The translations under genes were made by a program, and so were the position numbers. From Mariniblastus sp. (GTDB lineage Bacteria; Planctomycetota; Planctomycetia; Pirellulales; Pirellulaceae): a DNA stretch of 53,427 nucleotides. Location of the stretch: assembly GCA_022447555.1 (NCBI GenBank), contig JAKVBF010000005.1, forward strand, positions 1-53,427. The letters are read 5' to 3'. How positions within the stretch are numbered: the stretch's first letter is position 1; each line of letters opens with the position of its first letter. The notes under the pieces were generated by a model. The model saw only the letters and a program-made list of their open reading frames with translations, made no database searches and was not told where the DNA came from. Shown here in pieces: positions 34,620-41,445 of the stretch.

Positions 34620-34785
34620 TGATTCAATCCTTTTTGAAAGCCTGGGGGGCTGAGCGGGCCGCTTGACTCAGTCAGGCCTAGTTACTTGCCAAAAATGTAT
34701 CTTACGGCCCTCGACGTGCCAAACAACCGTTAAGGGGTGTTTTTGCGGACAAATTGAAACACTCGCCGGAATGTCTTGGAAGAGT

Positions 34786-34826
34786 ACAAAAACAGCCCGC
34801 CGGATTCCAGAGTTCGGCGAGCTGTT
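34786..34826 (-). terminator. Terminator of the rplY-pth-rpsF-ssb-rplI run
   Basis: A 12-bp stem with one mismatch: AACAGCTCGCCG with CGGCGGGCTGTT on the minus strand, followed by TTTTTG. It lies about 55 bases after the rplI stop and 170 bases before the dnaB start. Confidence 0.85.
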
Positions 34827-34880
34827 TCTTTGGGTAGGCTATGGATAACGTGTCATTACCCGGCGCATTTCGGAGATCTT

Positions 34881-35429
34881 CTATTTTTCGGCGGAGTCTG
34901 CATCGACTGTCGGAACAACCCAGACCTTCAGATCCGCTTCAATCTCCTGATGCAGGTGTACTTTAACCGTGTACAAGCCGAGTTCTTTCAGGACGCCCTC
35001 AAGACGAATCTGGTCGTTGGTCAGATAAATATCATTTTGCTTCATCGCATTGACAATGTCAGCAGCGCCCACACTCCCGTATAGATGGCCTTCATCATTT
35101 GCGTTGGCCTCAATCGTGATGCTTTGTTTGGCGACCAGTGCGGACAGCTCGCTCAAGTCCTTCAGGCGAGATTTTTCGATCTCCTTTAACTTGGCCTTGT
35201 GTTTGTCGACCATCCTCTTGTGATGTTCACTCGCGATGGTAGCAAGCCCCTGCGGGAGAAGGTAGTTGTTGGCGTAGCCAGGCTTCACTTCAACGACTTC
35301 CCCTTGTTTACCCAAGTGGTCTACCGATTGGATTAGGAGAAGTTCAATTCCTCCATTTGGACCTTTGGGAGGCCGTGGGACCCCGGTGGCATTTGTTCTA
35401 CTTGTCTTCTTTGCTTTTGCGCTTGGCAT
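34881..35429 (-). CDS. rplI: 50S ribosomal protein L9
   Basis: 182 aa. L9 binds 23S rRNA near the L1 stalk. The N-domain is LLLIQSVDHLGKQGEVVEVK then PGYANNYLLPQGLA (about residues 30-64), the classic L9 start; a long helix follows; the C-domain ends YTVKVHLHQEIEADLKVWVV. The 28 residues before it (MPSAKAKKTSRTNATG) are basic and have no counterpart in standard L9 of about 148 aa. The ATG is well placed. It follows ssb with about 50 bases and no rpsR gene between them, unlike in most bacteria. Confidence 0.95.
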   Translation of the reverse strand: MPSAKAKKTSRTNATGVPRPPKGPNGGIELLLIQSVDHLGKQGEVVEVKPGYANNYLLPQGLATIASEHHKRMVDKHKAKLKEIEKSRLKDLSELSALVAKQSITIEANANDEGHLYGSVGAADIVNAMKQNDIYLTNDQIRLEGVLKELGLYTVKVHLHQEIEADLKVWVVPTVDADSAEK

Positions 35430-35480
35430 GGCAAACTCAACTATTCAATAAATTGTGGGTGATTGGATTCTAAACGATTT

Positions 35481-35948
35481 TTAAAACGGTACTTCGTCGT
35501 CAGGCGGGACGCTTTGGCTGGGTGCCGCCGCGTTGCCGCTGGGCGAGCCAGAGGCTGGTTGGGGACCGCCTTGTTGATTGCTGTAGTGCTGCTGGCCACC
35601 GGGTGCACTGTTACCGGAGCCACTGCGGCCGCCGAGCATCTGCATCCGTTCACCAATGATTTTTAATTTGGAGCGTTTTTGGCCATCTTGCTCCCACATA
35701 TCTAATTTTAATCGGCCTTCAATAAGAACAGGGGCACCCTTAGAGAGATACTCACCGGCAACTTCAGCTGTCCGACCCCACAAAGTGATATCTACGAATG
35801 TGGTCTCCTCGACCCATTCTCCCTGTTTCTTGACACGATCATTCACGGCCATGCCAATGTCCGTGACCGCTGTGCCCTGCGGCGTATATCTTAGTTCAAC
35901 ATCTCGCGTTACGTTGCCGACCAAAATGACTCGGTTGAAGCTGGCCAT
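35481..35948 (-). CDS. ssb: Single-stranded DNA-binding protein SSB
   Basis: 155 aa. N-terminal OB-fold (about 1-105): [20 protein letters not shown] and [20 protein letters not shown]. Then a disordered Gly/Gln/Ser-rich linker, and the acidic C-terminal tip DDEVPF, the partner-binding tail. ATG with AAGGA upstream. It lies between rpsF and rplI as in the usual bacterial block. Confidence 0.97.
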   Translation of the reverse strand: MASFNRVILVGNVTRDVELRYTPQGTAVTDIGMAVNDRVKKQGEWVEETTFVDITLWGRTAEVAGEYLSKGAPVLIEGRLKLDMWEQDGQKRSKLKIIGERMQMLGGRSGSGNSAPGGQQHYSNQQGGPQPASGSPSGNAAAPSQSVPPDDEVPF

Positions 35949-36052
35949 GTTTTATCCTTTTGTTCTGGTGTTCAGGACTTTCCGCAAGTCAGATTCCGTT
36001 AACGGTTGACTTACCGAATCATTTTACCCGGCAGTCTGACACCTTTGGTCAA

Positions 36053-36472
36053 TTAACCTTCGGTAGCAGCGGCCGTTTCTTCTGGGGCGGGAGCCTCGGC
36101 GGCGGGTGCCTCATTAACAGGCTCCTCCACTTCTGGAAGGGCTTCGCCTTTGGCTGCCGCAACCATCGTTTCAACCAGTCGTGAATCAATGCCGACAACT
36201 AAGTGTCGTAGCATCATATCCGTCAACTTGCATCCTCGATTGAACTTGGTGACTTCGGTGCTTTCCATCTTGACGTACGCCAGCCAATAAACACCTTTAC
36301 GGTGGCCATTGATGGGGTATGCCAATTTCTGCTCGTTCCATAGACGGCTAGCAAGTAATTCGCCTTTTACGGTTTCAGTTACATCTTGAACCGCTTTAGC
36401 AGCCGCCCCAGGATTTTTGGCGTATGCGTTTGCATTGAAGATGAACATGCATTCGTAGACTTTCTCAGCCAC
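36053..36472 (-). CDS. rpsF: 30S ribosomal protein S6
   Basis: About 139 aa. Core S6: VYECMFIFNANAYAKN and LAYPINGHRKGVYWLAYVKM, with the RNA-contact end FNRGCKLTDMMLRHLVVGID. The last 30 residues (ProGluAla-rich, AEAPAPEETAAATEG) form an acidic tail not found in typical S6 of about 100 residues. The GTG at 36472 fits the AGAGGA box eight bases upstream; a TTG two codons earlier (36478) is the alternative. The start overlaps the end of pth, so they are co-translated. Confidence 0.95.
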   Translation of the reverse strand: MAEKVYECMFIFNANAYAKNPGAAAKAVQDVTETVKGELLASRLWNEQKLAYPINGHRKGVYWLAYVKMESTEVTKFNRGCKLTDMMLRHLVVGIDSRLVETMVAAAKGEALPEVEEPVNEAPAAEAPAPEETAAATEG

Positions 36473-37163
36473 GATCAATTTCCTCTGAATTTAGACGTTT
36501 GGATTTTTTAAGTTGATTTCGAATGGCTTCGGATCCGTGAACCGGCTCTGAAGCCATTTTATTATTCCCGGGATTTCCCGGCTTCTTTGCGGGTTGATTG
36601 GGGTCAGCGTTGAATTGATTCATCGCTGACTGCATCCCATTCTCAATCCAATGTTCGACAGCTTTGACCGAACGTTGAATCGATTGATTCATCGTTTGAC
36701 GATCTTCCTCATCAAACCGCCCCAAAACATAATTTGAGACGTTCCATTCCGGCGGTGGTTTTCCCACGCCAATTCTCAGCCGCCCAAAAGCTTTGCTGCC
36801 CAAACGACGAATAATGTCGTTCAGGCCGTTTTGGCCACCTGCTGATCCGCTTGGGCGAAACCGCAACCTCCCGACATCCAAGTTGAAGTCATCACAGACA
36901 ATCAACAGGTCATCGAGCTCTAATTTGTAAAAACTTACTGCTTCTTGAACCGTTTGCCCGCTTAGGTTCATGAACGTTAGCGGGGAGGCCAAGATCGTCT
37001 TTTTGTTGTTTATCGTCGTTTCAATCAATTCGGCGTTGAATTTCGATTTGGGCCTACCCACTCCGTATTTCAATCCAAGCTGGCTGATTAATTCGAACCC
37101 GACGTTGTGCCGAGTGCCGTTGTATTTTTGTCCGGGGTTTCCCAGTCCGACCACCAGTTTCAT
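36465..37163 (-). CDS. pth: Peptidyl-tRNA hydrolase
   Basis: 232 aa. It releases peptides from tRNA dropped by stalled ribosomes. KLVVGLGNPGQKYNGTRHNV (about residues 2-21, catalytic His19), LASPLTFMNLSGQTVQEAV (about 58-76), LIVCDDFNLDVGRLRFRPSG (about 87-106, catalytic Asp) and SAGGQNGLNDIIRRLGSKAF. The enzyme core is about 190 residues; the last 40 are a basic, Pro/Asn-rich tail (KPGNPGNNKM...) that has no counterpart in most Pth. ATG start. It overlaps rpsF by eight bases on the downstream side and follows rplY by about 100 bases, the order ctc-pth seen in Bacillus. Confidence 0.96.
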   Translation of the reverse strand: MKLVVGLGNPGQKYNGTRHNVGFELISQLGLKYGVGRPKSKFNAELIETTINNKKTILASPLTFMNLSGQTVQEAVSFYKLELDDLLIVCDDFNLDVGRLRFRPSGSAGGQNGLNDIIRRLGSKAFGRLRIGVGKPPPEWNVSNYVLGRFDEEDRQTMNQSIQRSVKAVEHWIENGMQSAMNQFNADPNQPAKKPGNPGNNKMASEPVHGSEAIRNQLKKSKRLNSEEIDRG

Positions 37164-37261
37164 AAGTTCACCGCGGGTCGCTATTCCAATACTTGCGTCT
37201 CGAAATCTCCCCCTTGCAAAACAAGGGATTGGATCGATTCAGTATTCCTATTAGGGTTGTT

Positions 37262-37894
37262 TTATTCGTCGCCACCTTCTTCGTCATCACTCTTACGCCC
37301 GATTACCTCGGGCTCAGCAGCAGAAGTAGTGTCCTCTTCTGCAGCTTCTTCGTCCGCTTCGACGGCCACTACACACTGAACAACCAATTCACCTACTGGT
37401 GTTAACATAGAGGCACCTTCGGGTAGCGGAATGTCTCCGGCAGTTAACGATTGGTTTACGTCCAACGAGTTGATTTTGAGTTCGAGTTTTTCTGGAACCT
37501 TGTCGGCCGGGCAGCCAACTTGAACTTCATGCAGCAAATGCTTCAAGGTGCCACCATGGTGAGTGCCGGGCGCATCTCCCACCAATTGTACTTGGAGTGT
37601 CAACTCCACGACTTCCGAAGCGTCGATCCGAGTGAGGTCCAAGTGAAGAACGTCATCCCCCAGTGGATCCCATTGGATGTGCTTGATCAAAGCGCTCTCG
37701 TTTACGACTCCTTTGAGTTCTACAATTCGGCTTCCGTGGCGGACCGCATTGCCGATGTCTCGAGAACTAATGGTAAGTTGGATATTCTCTCCGCGCCCGT
37801 ACAGTATGGCGGGAATATTGCCCGATTGTCTTAAACGACGCATTCGCAACGTTCCAGTTTCTTTTCGTTCGTCGCAATTTAATATCTCAGCCAC
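37262..37894 (-). CDS. rplY: 50S ribosomal protein L25 (general stress protein Ctc type)
   Basis: 210 aa. It binds 5S rRNA. N-terminal L25 domain RMRRLRQSGNIPAILYGRGE (about residues 17-36), ALIKHIQWDPLGDDVLHLDL (about 67-86), then the TL5/Ctc C-domain with VQVGCPADKVPEKLELKINS (about 127-146), and an acidic tail rich in Glu and Ser. The long (Ctc) rather than short L25 form. GTG start. It comes after prs in the minus-strand order with the opposite-strand GroES-like gene between, mirroring the Bacillus order prs-ctc-pth. Confidence 0.95.
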   Translation of the reverse strand: MAEILNCDERKETGTLRMRRLRQSGNIPAILYGRGENIQLTISSRDIGNAVRHGSRIVELKGVVNESALIKHIQWDPLGDDVLHLDLTRIDASEVVELTLQVQLVGDAPGTHHGGTLKHLLHEVQVGCPADKVPEKLELKINSLDVNQSLTAGDIPLPEGASMLTPVGELVVQCVVAVEADEEAAEEDTTSAAEPEVIGRKSDDEEGGDE

Positions 37895-38204
37895 TTTGAT
37901 GACCTTAAGTTTGTTCGGTTAAATCAAGCCGCGTTTTGATTTATCAATCCGAGGCAATAGAATAGAAAACGGCAACACAGGTGCTGCCGGAAAGTTTGTC
38001 CAGAATCCGCGAATTCTCGCAGATTCGTCGGCACTTTCAAGCCCAAGTTGTCTTGCGTGCACGGTTTTTAGCGATTAACTTTTGCCCTACAATGACGGTT
38101 CGTCATAATAACACGAAGACGAATTAACCCTTGAGTAACCCTATCGTCTTATTTGGGTTGCCTAAATTTCCGATTCAGCATTTAACTCCGAATATTTTCA
38201 AGTT
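37895..38204. other. Divergent promoter region between rplY and the GroES-like gene
   Basis: 310 bases without coding sequence, holding promoters for both directions. On the plus strand TACAAT (38088-38093) is a fair -10 for the GroES-like gene, with a poor TTTTTA 17 bases upstream. No CIRCE-like repeat was seen. Nothing else is recognised. Confidence 0.4.
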
Positions 38205-38549
38205 ATGGCCAAAAAACAGCCCCTCTCTCGAAGATCTCAGAAATTTGAATATGTGGAACCGATTGGTTTACGGGTTCTGGTTCGAAAAGACGAGCCAAAA
38301 CGAGAAACGAAGGGTGGCATCGCTCTGCCCGATGCGGCCGAAATACCGACGATAACGGGTCGTATTGTGACGATCTCCGCCGCCGTTGAGCACGACGACG
38401 AACTCCCTTTGAGACAGTATGACAAAGTTCTGTTTCATCCAAAAAATGCGATTCCGGTCGATTTTGAGGCCGATAATCAGCTTTTTGTGGTCCCGGTCGA
38501 GGACATCGTGGCCGTTTTTCGTCCGGAGCCGGTCGAGCGGGGACAATGA
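38205..38549 (+). CDS. GroES-like co-chaperonin family protein
   Basis: 114 aa. A GroES fold is visible: PIGLRVLVRKDEPKRETKGG (about residues 18-37, the 'PLxDRVLVK' strand and mobile loop), then ITGRIVTISAAVEHDDELPL, QYDKVLFHPKNAIPVDFEAD and FVVPVEDIVAVF (about 97-108). It is longer than GroES (about 97 aa) by an N-terminal basic leader, and the usual mobile loop GGIVLTGSA is replaced by GGIALPDAA. No groEL is adjacent. It may be a paralogue with a specialised role, or a substitute co-chaperonin. It is isolated on the plus strand within a minus-strand ribosomal block. Confidence 0.85.
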   Translation: MAKKQPLSRRSQKFEYVEPIGLRVLVRKDEPKRETKGGIALPDAAEIPTITGRIVTISAAVEHDDELPLRQYDKVLFHPKNAIPVDFEADNQLFVVPVEDIVAVFRPEPVERGQ

Positions 38550-38766
38550 GCTTCTAGCCGCGAGAGGTTTCTATCCGCTCATTTGTTGCCCTTTCCAATC
38601 AATTTTGGGTTGCCGACGAGGTGTCGTCTCGATGGAGGCCTATGATAGAGGCCGATAGAACAGGTTTTTGACATAAAAAGAGAACAAAGCCTCGAAATCG
38701 AGAGTTGCGAAGCGTATGTCGATTTATCATTCGGTTTCGACAGTCCGCCATTTCATGAAGCTGACA

Positions 38767-39738
38767 TTATAGATCTCGCGACCGATCAACTTCGCCTTCA
38801 AAGATGGCGCTGATCGATTCGTGTTGATGAATCCGTTTTATTGCTTCTCCCAAGACACCGGCCACAGACAAGACTTCGATCTTGGGCAGGTGTTTTTCGG
38901 GTGCTAGGGGCACGCTATCGGTCACGACAATGCTGTCAATAGGCGCCTTGTCCAATCTTTCGATTGCCTTGCCAGCAAAAATCCCGTGAGTTGCTGCGAC
39001 GTGAATCTCGCGAGCCCCGTGTCTCTTCACTAGCTCGGCCGCGCCGCAAATGGAACCCGCAGTGCTGATCATATCATCAAACATCAATGCGATTTTACCC
39101 TCGAGCGAGCCGCCAATGATATTTTCCTGCGTGGTCGTTTCGGCGCCGGTTCGGCGTTTGTCGATGATTGCGAGTTCCCCACCTAGTCGAGTCGCATGTC
39201 CTGAGGCACGTTTGATGCTTCCCTCGTCAGGACTCACGATGACCAAATCCTCCGGCGGCAATTGTTTTTTCAAAAAGTGATGATTCAAGACGCTTGCAGC
39301 GTACAAATGATCTACGGGTAGGTCAAAGAAGCCCTGAATCTGTGCAGCATGTAAATCCATCGTCAGGACGCGATTGGCTCCCGCTCGCGTCAACATGTTG
39401 GCCACCAGCTTGGCGGTAATCGGCACACGACCCTCATCTTTTCGATCTTGGCGTGCATAACCGTAATAGGGAAGCACGGCCGTGATTCGTTCTGCACTTG
39501 CCCGCATGCACGTATCGATCATGATCAACAATTCCATCAAATGATCATTCACTGGAGGGCAGGTCGATTGCATCAGAAAAACGTCACGACCTCGTACATC
39601 TTCGATTTTGCAATGGATTTCTCCATCCGGAAACGTTTGAAATTTGCAATCGCCCAAAGGTAAATTTAGGAATTCGCAGATATCGAGGGCCATTTTCTGG
39701 TTGGCACGACCGCTAAATATTTTCAGTTCAGGAGGCAT
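38767..39738 (-). CDS. prs: Ribose-phosphate pyrophosphokinase
   Basis: 323 aa. It makes PRPP from ribose 5-phosphate and ATP for nucleotide, His and Trp synthesis. MPPELKIFSGRANQKMALDI, FPDGEIHCKIEDVRGRDVFL (about residues 37-56), TAVLPYYGYARQDRKDEGR (about 90-108, flexible loop), LTMDLHAAQIQGFFDLPVD, VIVSPDEGSIKRA and ALMFDDMISTAGS (about 210-222, PRPP loop) are all present. ATG start. The upstream GlmU-like gene overlaps it by 11 bases, as glmU-prs is adjacent in Bacillus. Confidence 0.97.
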   Translation of the reverse strand: MPPELKIFSGRANQKMALDICEFLNLPLGDCKFQTFPDGEIHCKIEDVRGRDVFLMQSTCPPVNDHLMELLIMIDTCMRASAERITAVLPYYGYARQDRKDEGRVPITAKLVANMLTRAGANRVLTMDLHAAQIQGFFDLPVDHLYAASVLNHHFLKKQLPPEDLVIVSPDEGSIKRASGHATRLGGELAIIDKRRTGAETTTQENIIGGSLEGKIALMFDDMISTAGSICGAAELVKRHGAREIHVAATHGIFAGKAIERLDKAPIDSIVVTDSVPLAPEKHLPKIEVLSVAGVLGEAIKRIHQHESISAIFEGEVDRSRDL

Positions 39739-40483
39739 CGGAATCGCTGTTTCGAGTCATGACGGATTCGACCTCGGCGAGATGGTCGAGTGTGTTAACG
39801 CTTAAAGCTTCGATTGGTTTTAACACGGGAAGGGCTTGGATGTTCAGTCCCTCTTCCTGCATCAGCTTCGGTACATCAGTAATGTAATACTCGTTTTGCT
39901 GGTTGTCATCGGTCAATTTTCCTAAAGCGGAAATCAATGGGTGGCAATCGAAAACATAGGTGCTCATGTTGACTTCCCGAATCAACTTTTGGGCTTCTGT
40001 CGCATCTTTTTCCTCTATGATCCCTTGGAAGTCCCCCCCATCCCCGCGGATAATACGGCCCAGACCGGTGGGGTTTTCATGAATCAGCGTCCCTAAAATG
40101 CAGGAGGGACGAGACTTTTTGAATTCACTTAACAATTCGCCGATGCTTGAAGTTTGCAACAAAGGGGAGTCGCCCGCCACGACGACTACGGGGCCGTCAT
40201 GATGGGTAATTTGGGGTTGGCACATCATGACCGCATGCCCGGTGCCGAGTTGCTCCGTTTGCTCGGCGAATTCCAGATTGTCATAATGGGATAGTGCTTC
40301 CTTAACCAGCTCTGATTTGTATCCGACCACAATGACGATTCGTTCAACACCAGCCACTCGTAGGGCATCAATGACATATTCGACCAGCGGGCGATCGCAA
40401 GCCCGACACAGCACCTTGGGTAAATCGGATTTCATTCGAGTGCCCTTGCCAGCGGCCAGCACAATTGCGAGTGGAGAGTCCAT
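39728..40483 (-). CDS. Single-domain nucleotidyltransferase, GlmU N-terminal-like
   Basis: 251 aa, glycosyltransferase-A fold, likely UDP-GlcNAc or related NDP-sugar synthesis. IVLAAGKGTRMKSDLPKVLC (about residues 8-27, the signature loop), LGTGHAVMMCQPQITHHDGP (about 80-99), VVVAGDSPLLQTSSI (about 100-114), and EEKDATEAQKLIREVNMSTY (about 146-165). These are the GlmU uridylyltransferase blocks. The left-handed beta-helix acetyltransferase half of classical GlmU (about 450 aa) is absent; another gene must supply GlcN-1-P acetylation if this serves UDP-GlcNAc. It overlaps prs by 11 bases. Confidence 0.88.
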   Translation of the reverse strand: MDSPLAIVLAAGKGTRMKSDLPKVLCRACDRPLVEYVIDALRVAGVERIVIVVGYKSELVKEALSHYDNLEFAEQTEQLGTGHAVMMCQPQITHHDGPVVVVAGDSPLLQTSSIGELLSEFKKSRPSCILGTLIHENPTGLGRIIRGDGGDFQGIIEEKDATEAQKLIREVNMSTYVFDCHPLISALGKLTDDNQQNEYYITDVPKLMQEEGLNIQALPVLKPIEALSVNTLDHLAEVESVMTRNSDSDAS

Positions 40484-40573
40484 TAAAGTTCCTTATGGGA
40501 GGGCTGGGTCCGACTAGCCCTCAGTTGGAAGCGTTTCAATTTCAGCGGTTAACTGTGAACGCTGAGTCTAAAT

Positions 40574-41251
40574 TCAAGACCTGATAATATCCAGTACACC
40601 CGGCGCATTCAGTGCTGAGACGACCTGTTGAACATGCGAAAAATCACCTCCTAGGCTATGGTGGCCGGGGACGGCGATGGTGTAGGCGTTCGCGGCGGCC
40701 GCCGCGCGGCTCCCGTGAACGCTATCCTCTAAAACAAGCATTTCGGAGGGTTCGATGTTTAAACGGCTTGCCGCGGTTAGGTACATCTCCGGGTCCGGCT
40801 TCCCTTTAGTGACATCAGCTGGTGTCAGAACAAATCGAAATCTCGGTTCCAAATCAAACAGGGCGAGGGCTTTTGAGGCAAACGCTTGATGACTGCTGGT
40901 AGCGACGGCTTTGGGTAAGTCCAGCATTTCGATTAGGTCCAAAACCTCAGGCAGCCCGGGCAGCATTTGGATTTCCTGAGGAAGGAGTTTGTCGAAAATT
41001 TTGTTCGATTCAAGTTGGAGTTCCTCGGGTGTATCAACCAAACCGCATTGGTCGATCATCATCTGAAAGGCAACGGGACCTGGAAGACCCATCAACTGCA
41101 ATTTAAGGCTTTTGGAGAACAAGTGGTTGCGGCGTCCCAAAAGTTCCTGGCCCACTTGATCCCAGAGATCTTCGGTATTGAACATCAAACCGTCCATGTC
41201 AAAAACGACGGCTTTTATTTTCTTGCCAGCCAATTTGCCGGGCCTTATCAA
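40574..41251 (-). CDS. HAD-superfamily phosphatase/phosphoglucomutase-like
   Basis: 225 aa. HAD motif I KAVVFDMDGLMFNTEDLWDQ (about residues 13-32; D-x-D-G), motif II threonine-like region AVATSSHQAFASKAL (about 114-128), motif III Lys in VTKGKPDPEMYLTAASRL (about 147-164), and motif IV LVLEDSVHGSRAAAAANA (about 171-188). The cap is helical (subfamily IA), as in beta-phosphoglucomutase and phosphoglycolate phosphatase; specificity cannot be told. The start codon is TTG (MIRPGKLAGK); a TTG six codons in is possible. Convergent to nothing; it faces the receptor-like kinase on the other strand. Confidence 0.88.
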   Translation of the reverse strand: MIRPGKLAGKKIKAVVFDMDGLMFNTEDLWDQVGQELLGRRNHLFSKSLKLQLMGLPGPVAFQMMIDQCGLVDTPEELQLESNKIFDKLLPQEIQMLPGLPEVLDLIEMLDLPKAVATSSHQAFASKALALFDLEPRFRFVLTPADVTKGKPDPEMYLTAASRLNIEPSEMLVLEDSVHGSRAAAAANAYTIAVPGHHSLGGDFSHVQQVVSALNAPGVLDIIRS

Positions 41252-41445
41252 GGGTAGTTGGGTCTCGGATCCAAGCTCAAATCATGACAGGTGACGCGGT
41301 TACTGTCGACTACCGAAATCGGGTAAAATGAATTGAGTTGCACGGTGGCCGACTCGGCATTTGAAGGTTGCCAGCTAGATTGCAAGAATGTAAGCGTCGC
41401 TGTTTTGATCGTCGTAGCCCCCAGTTTTTTTTAGATTCTGCCCGT

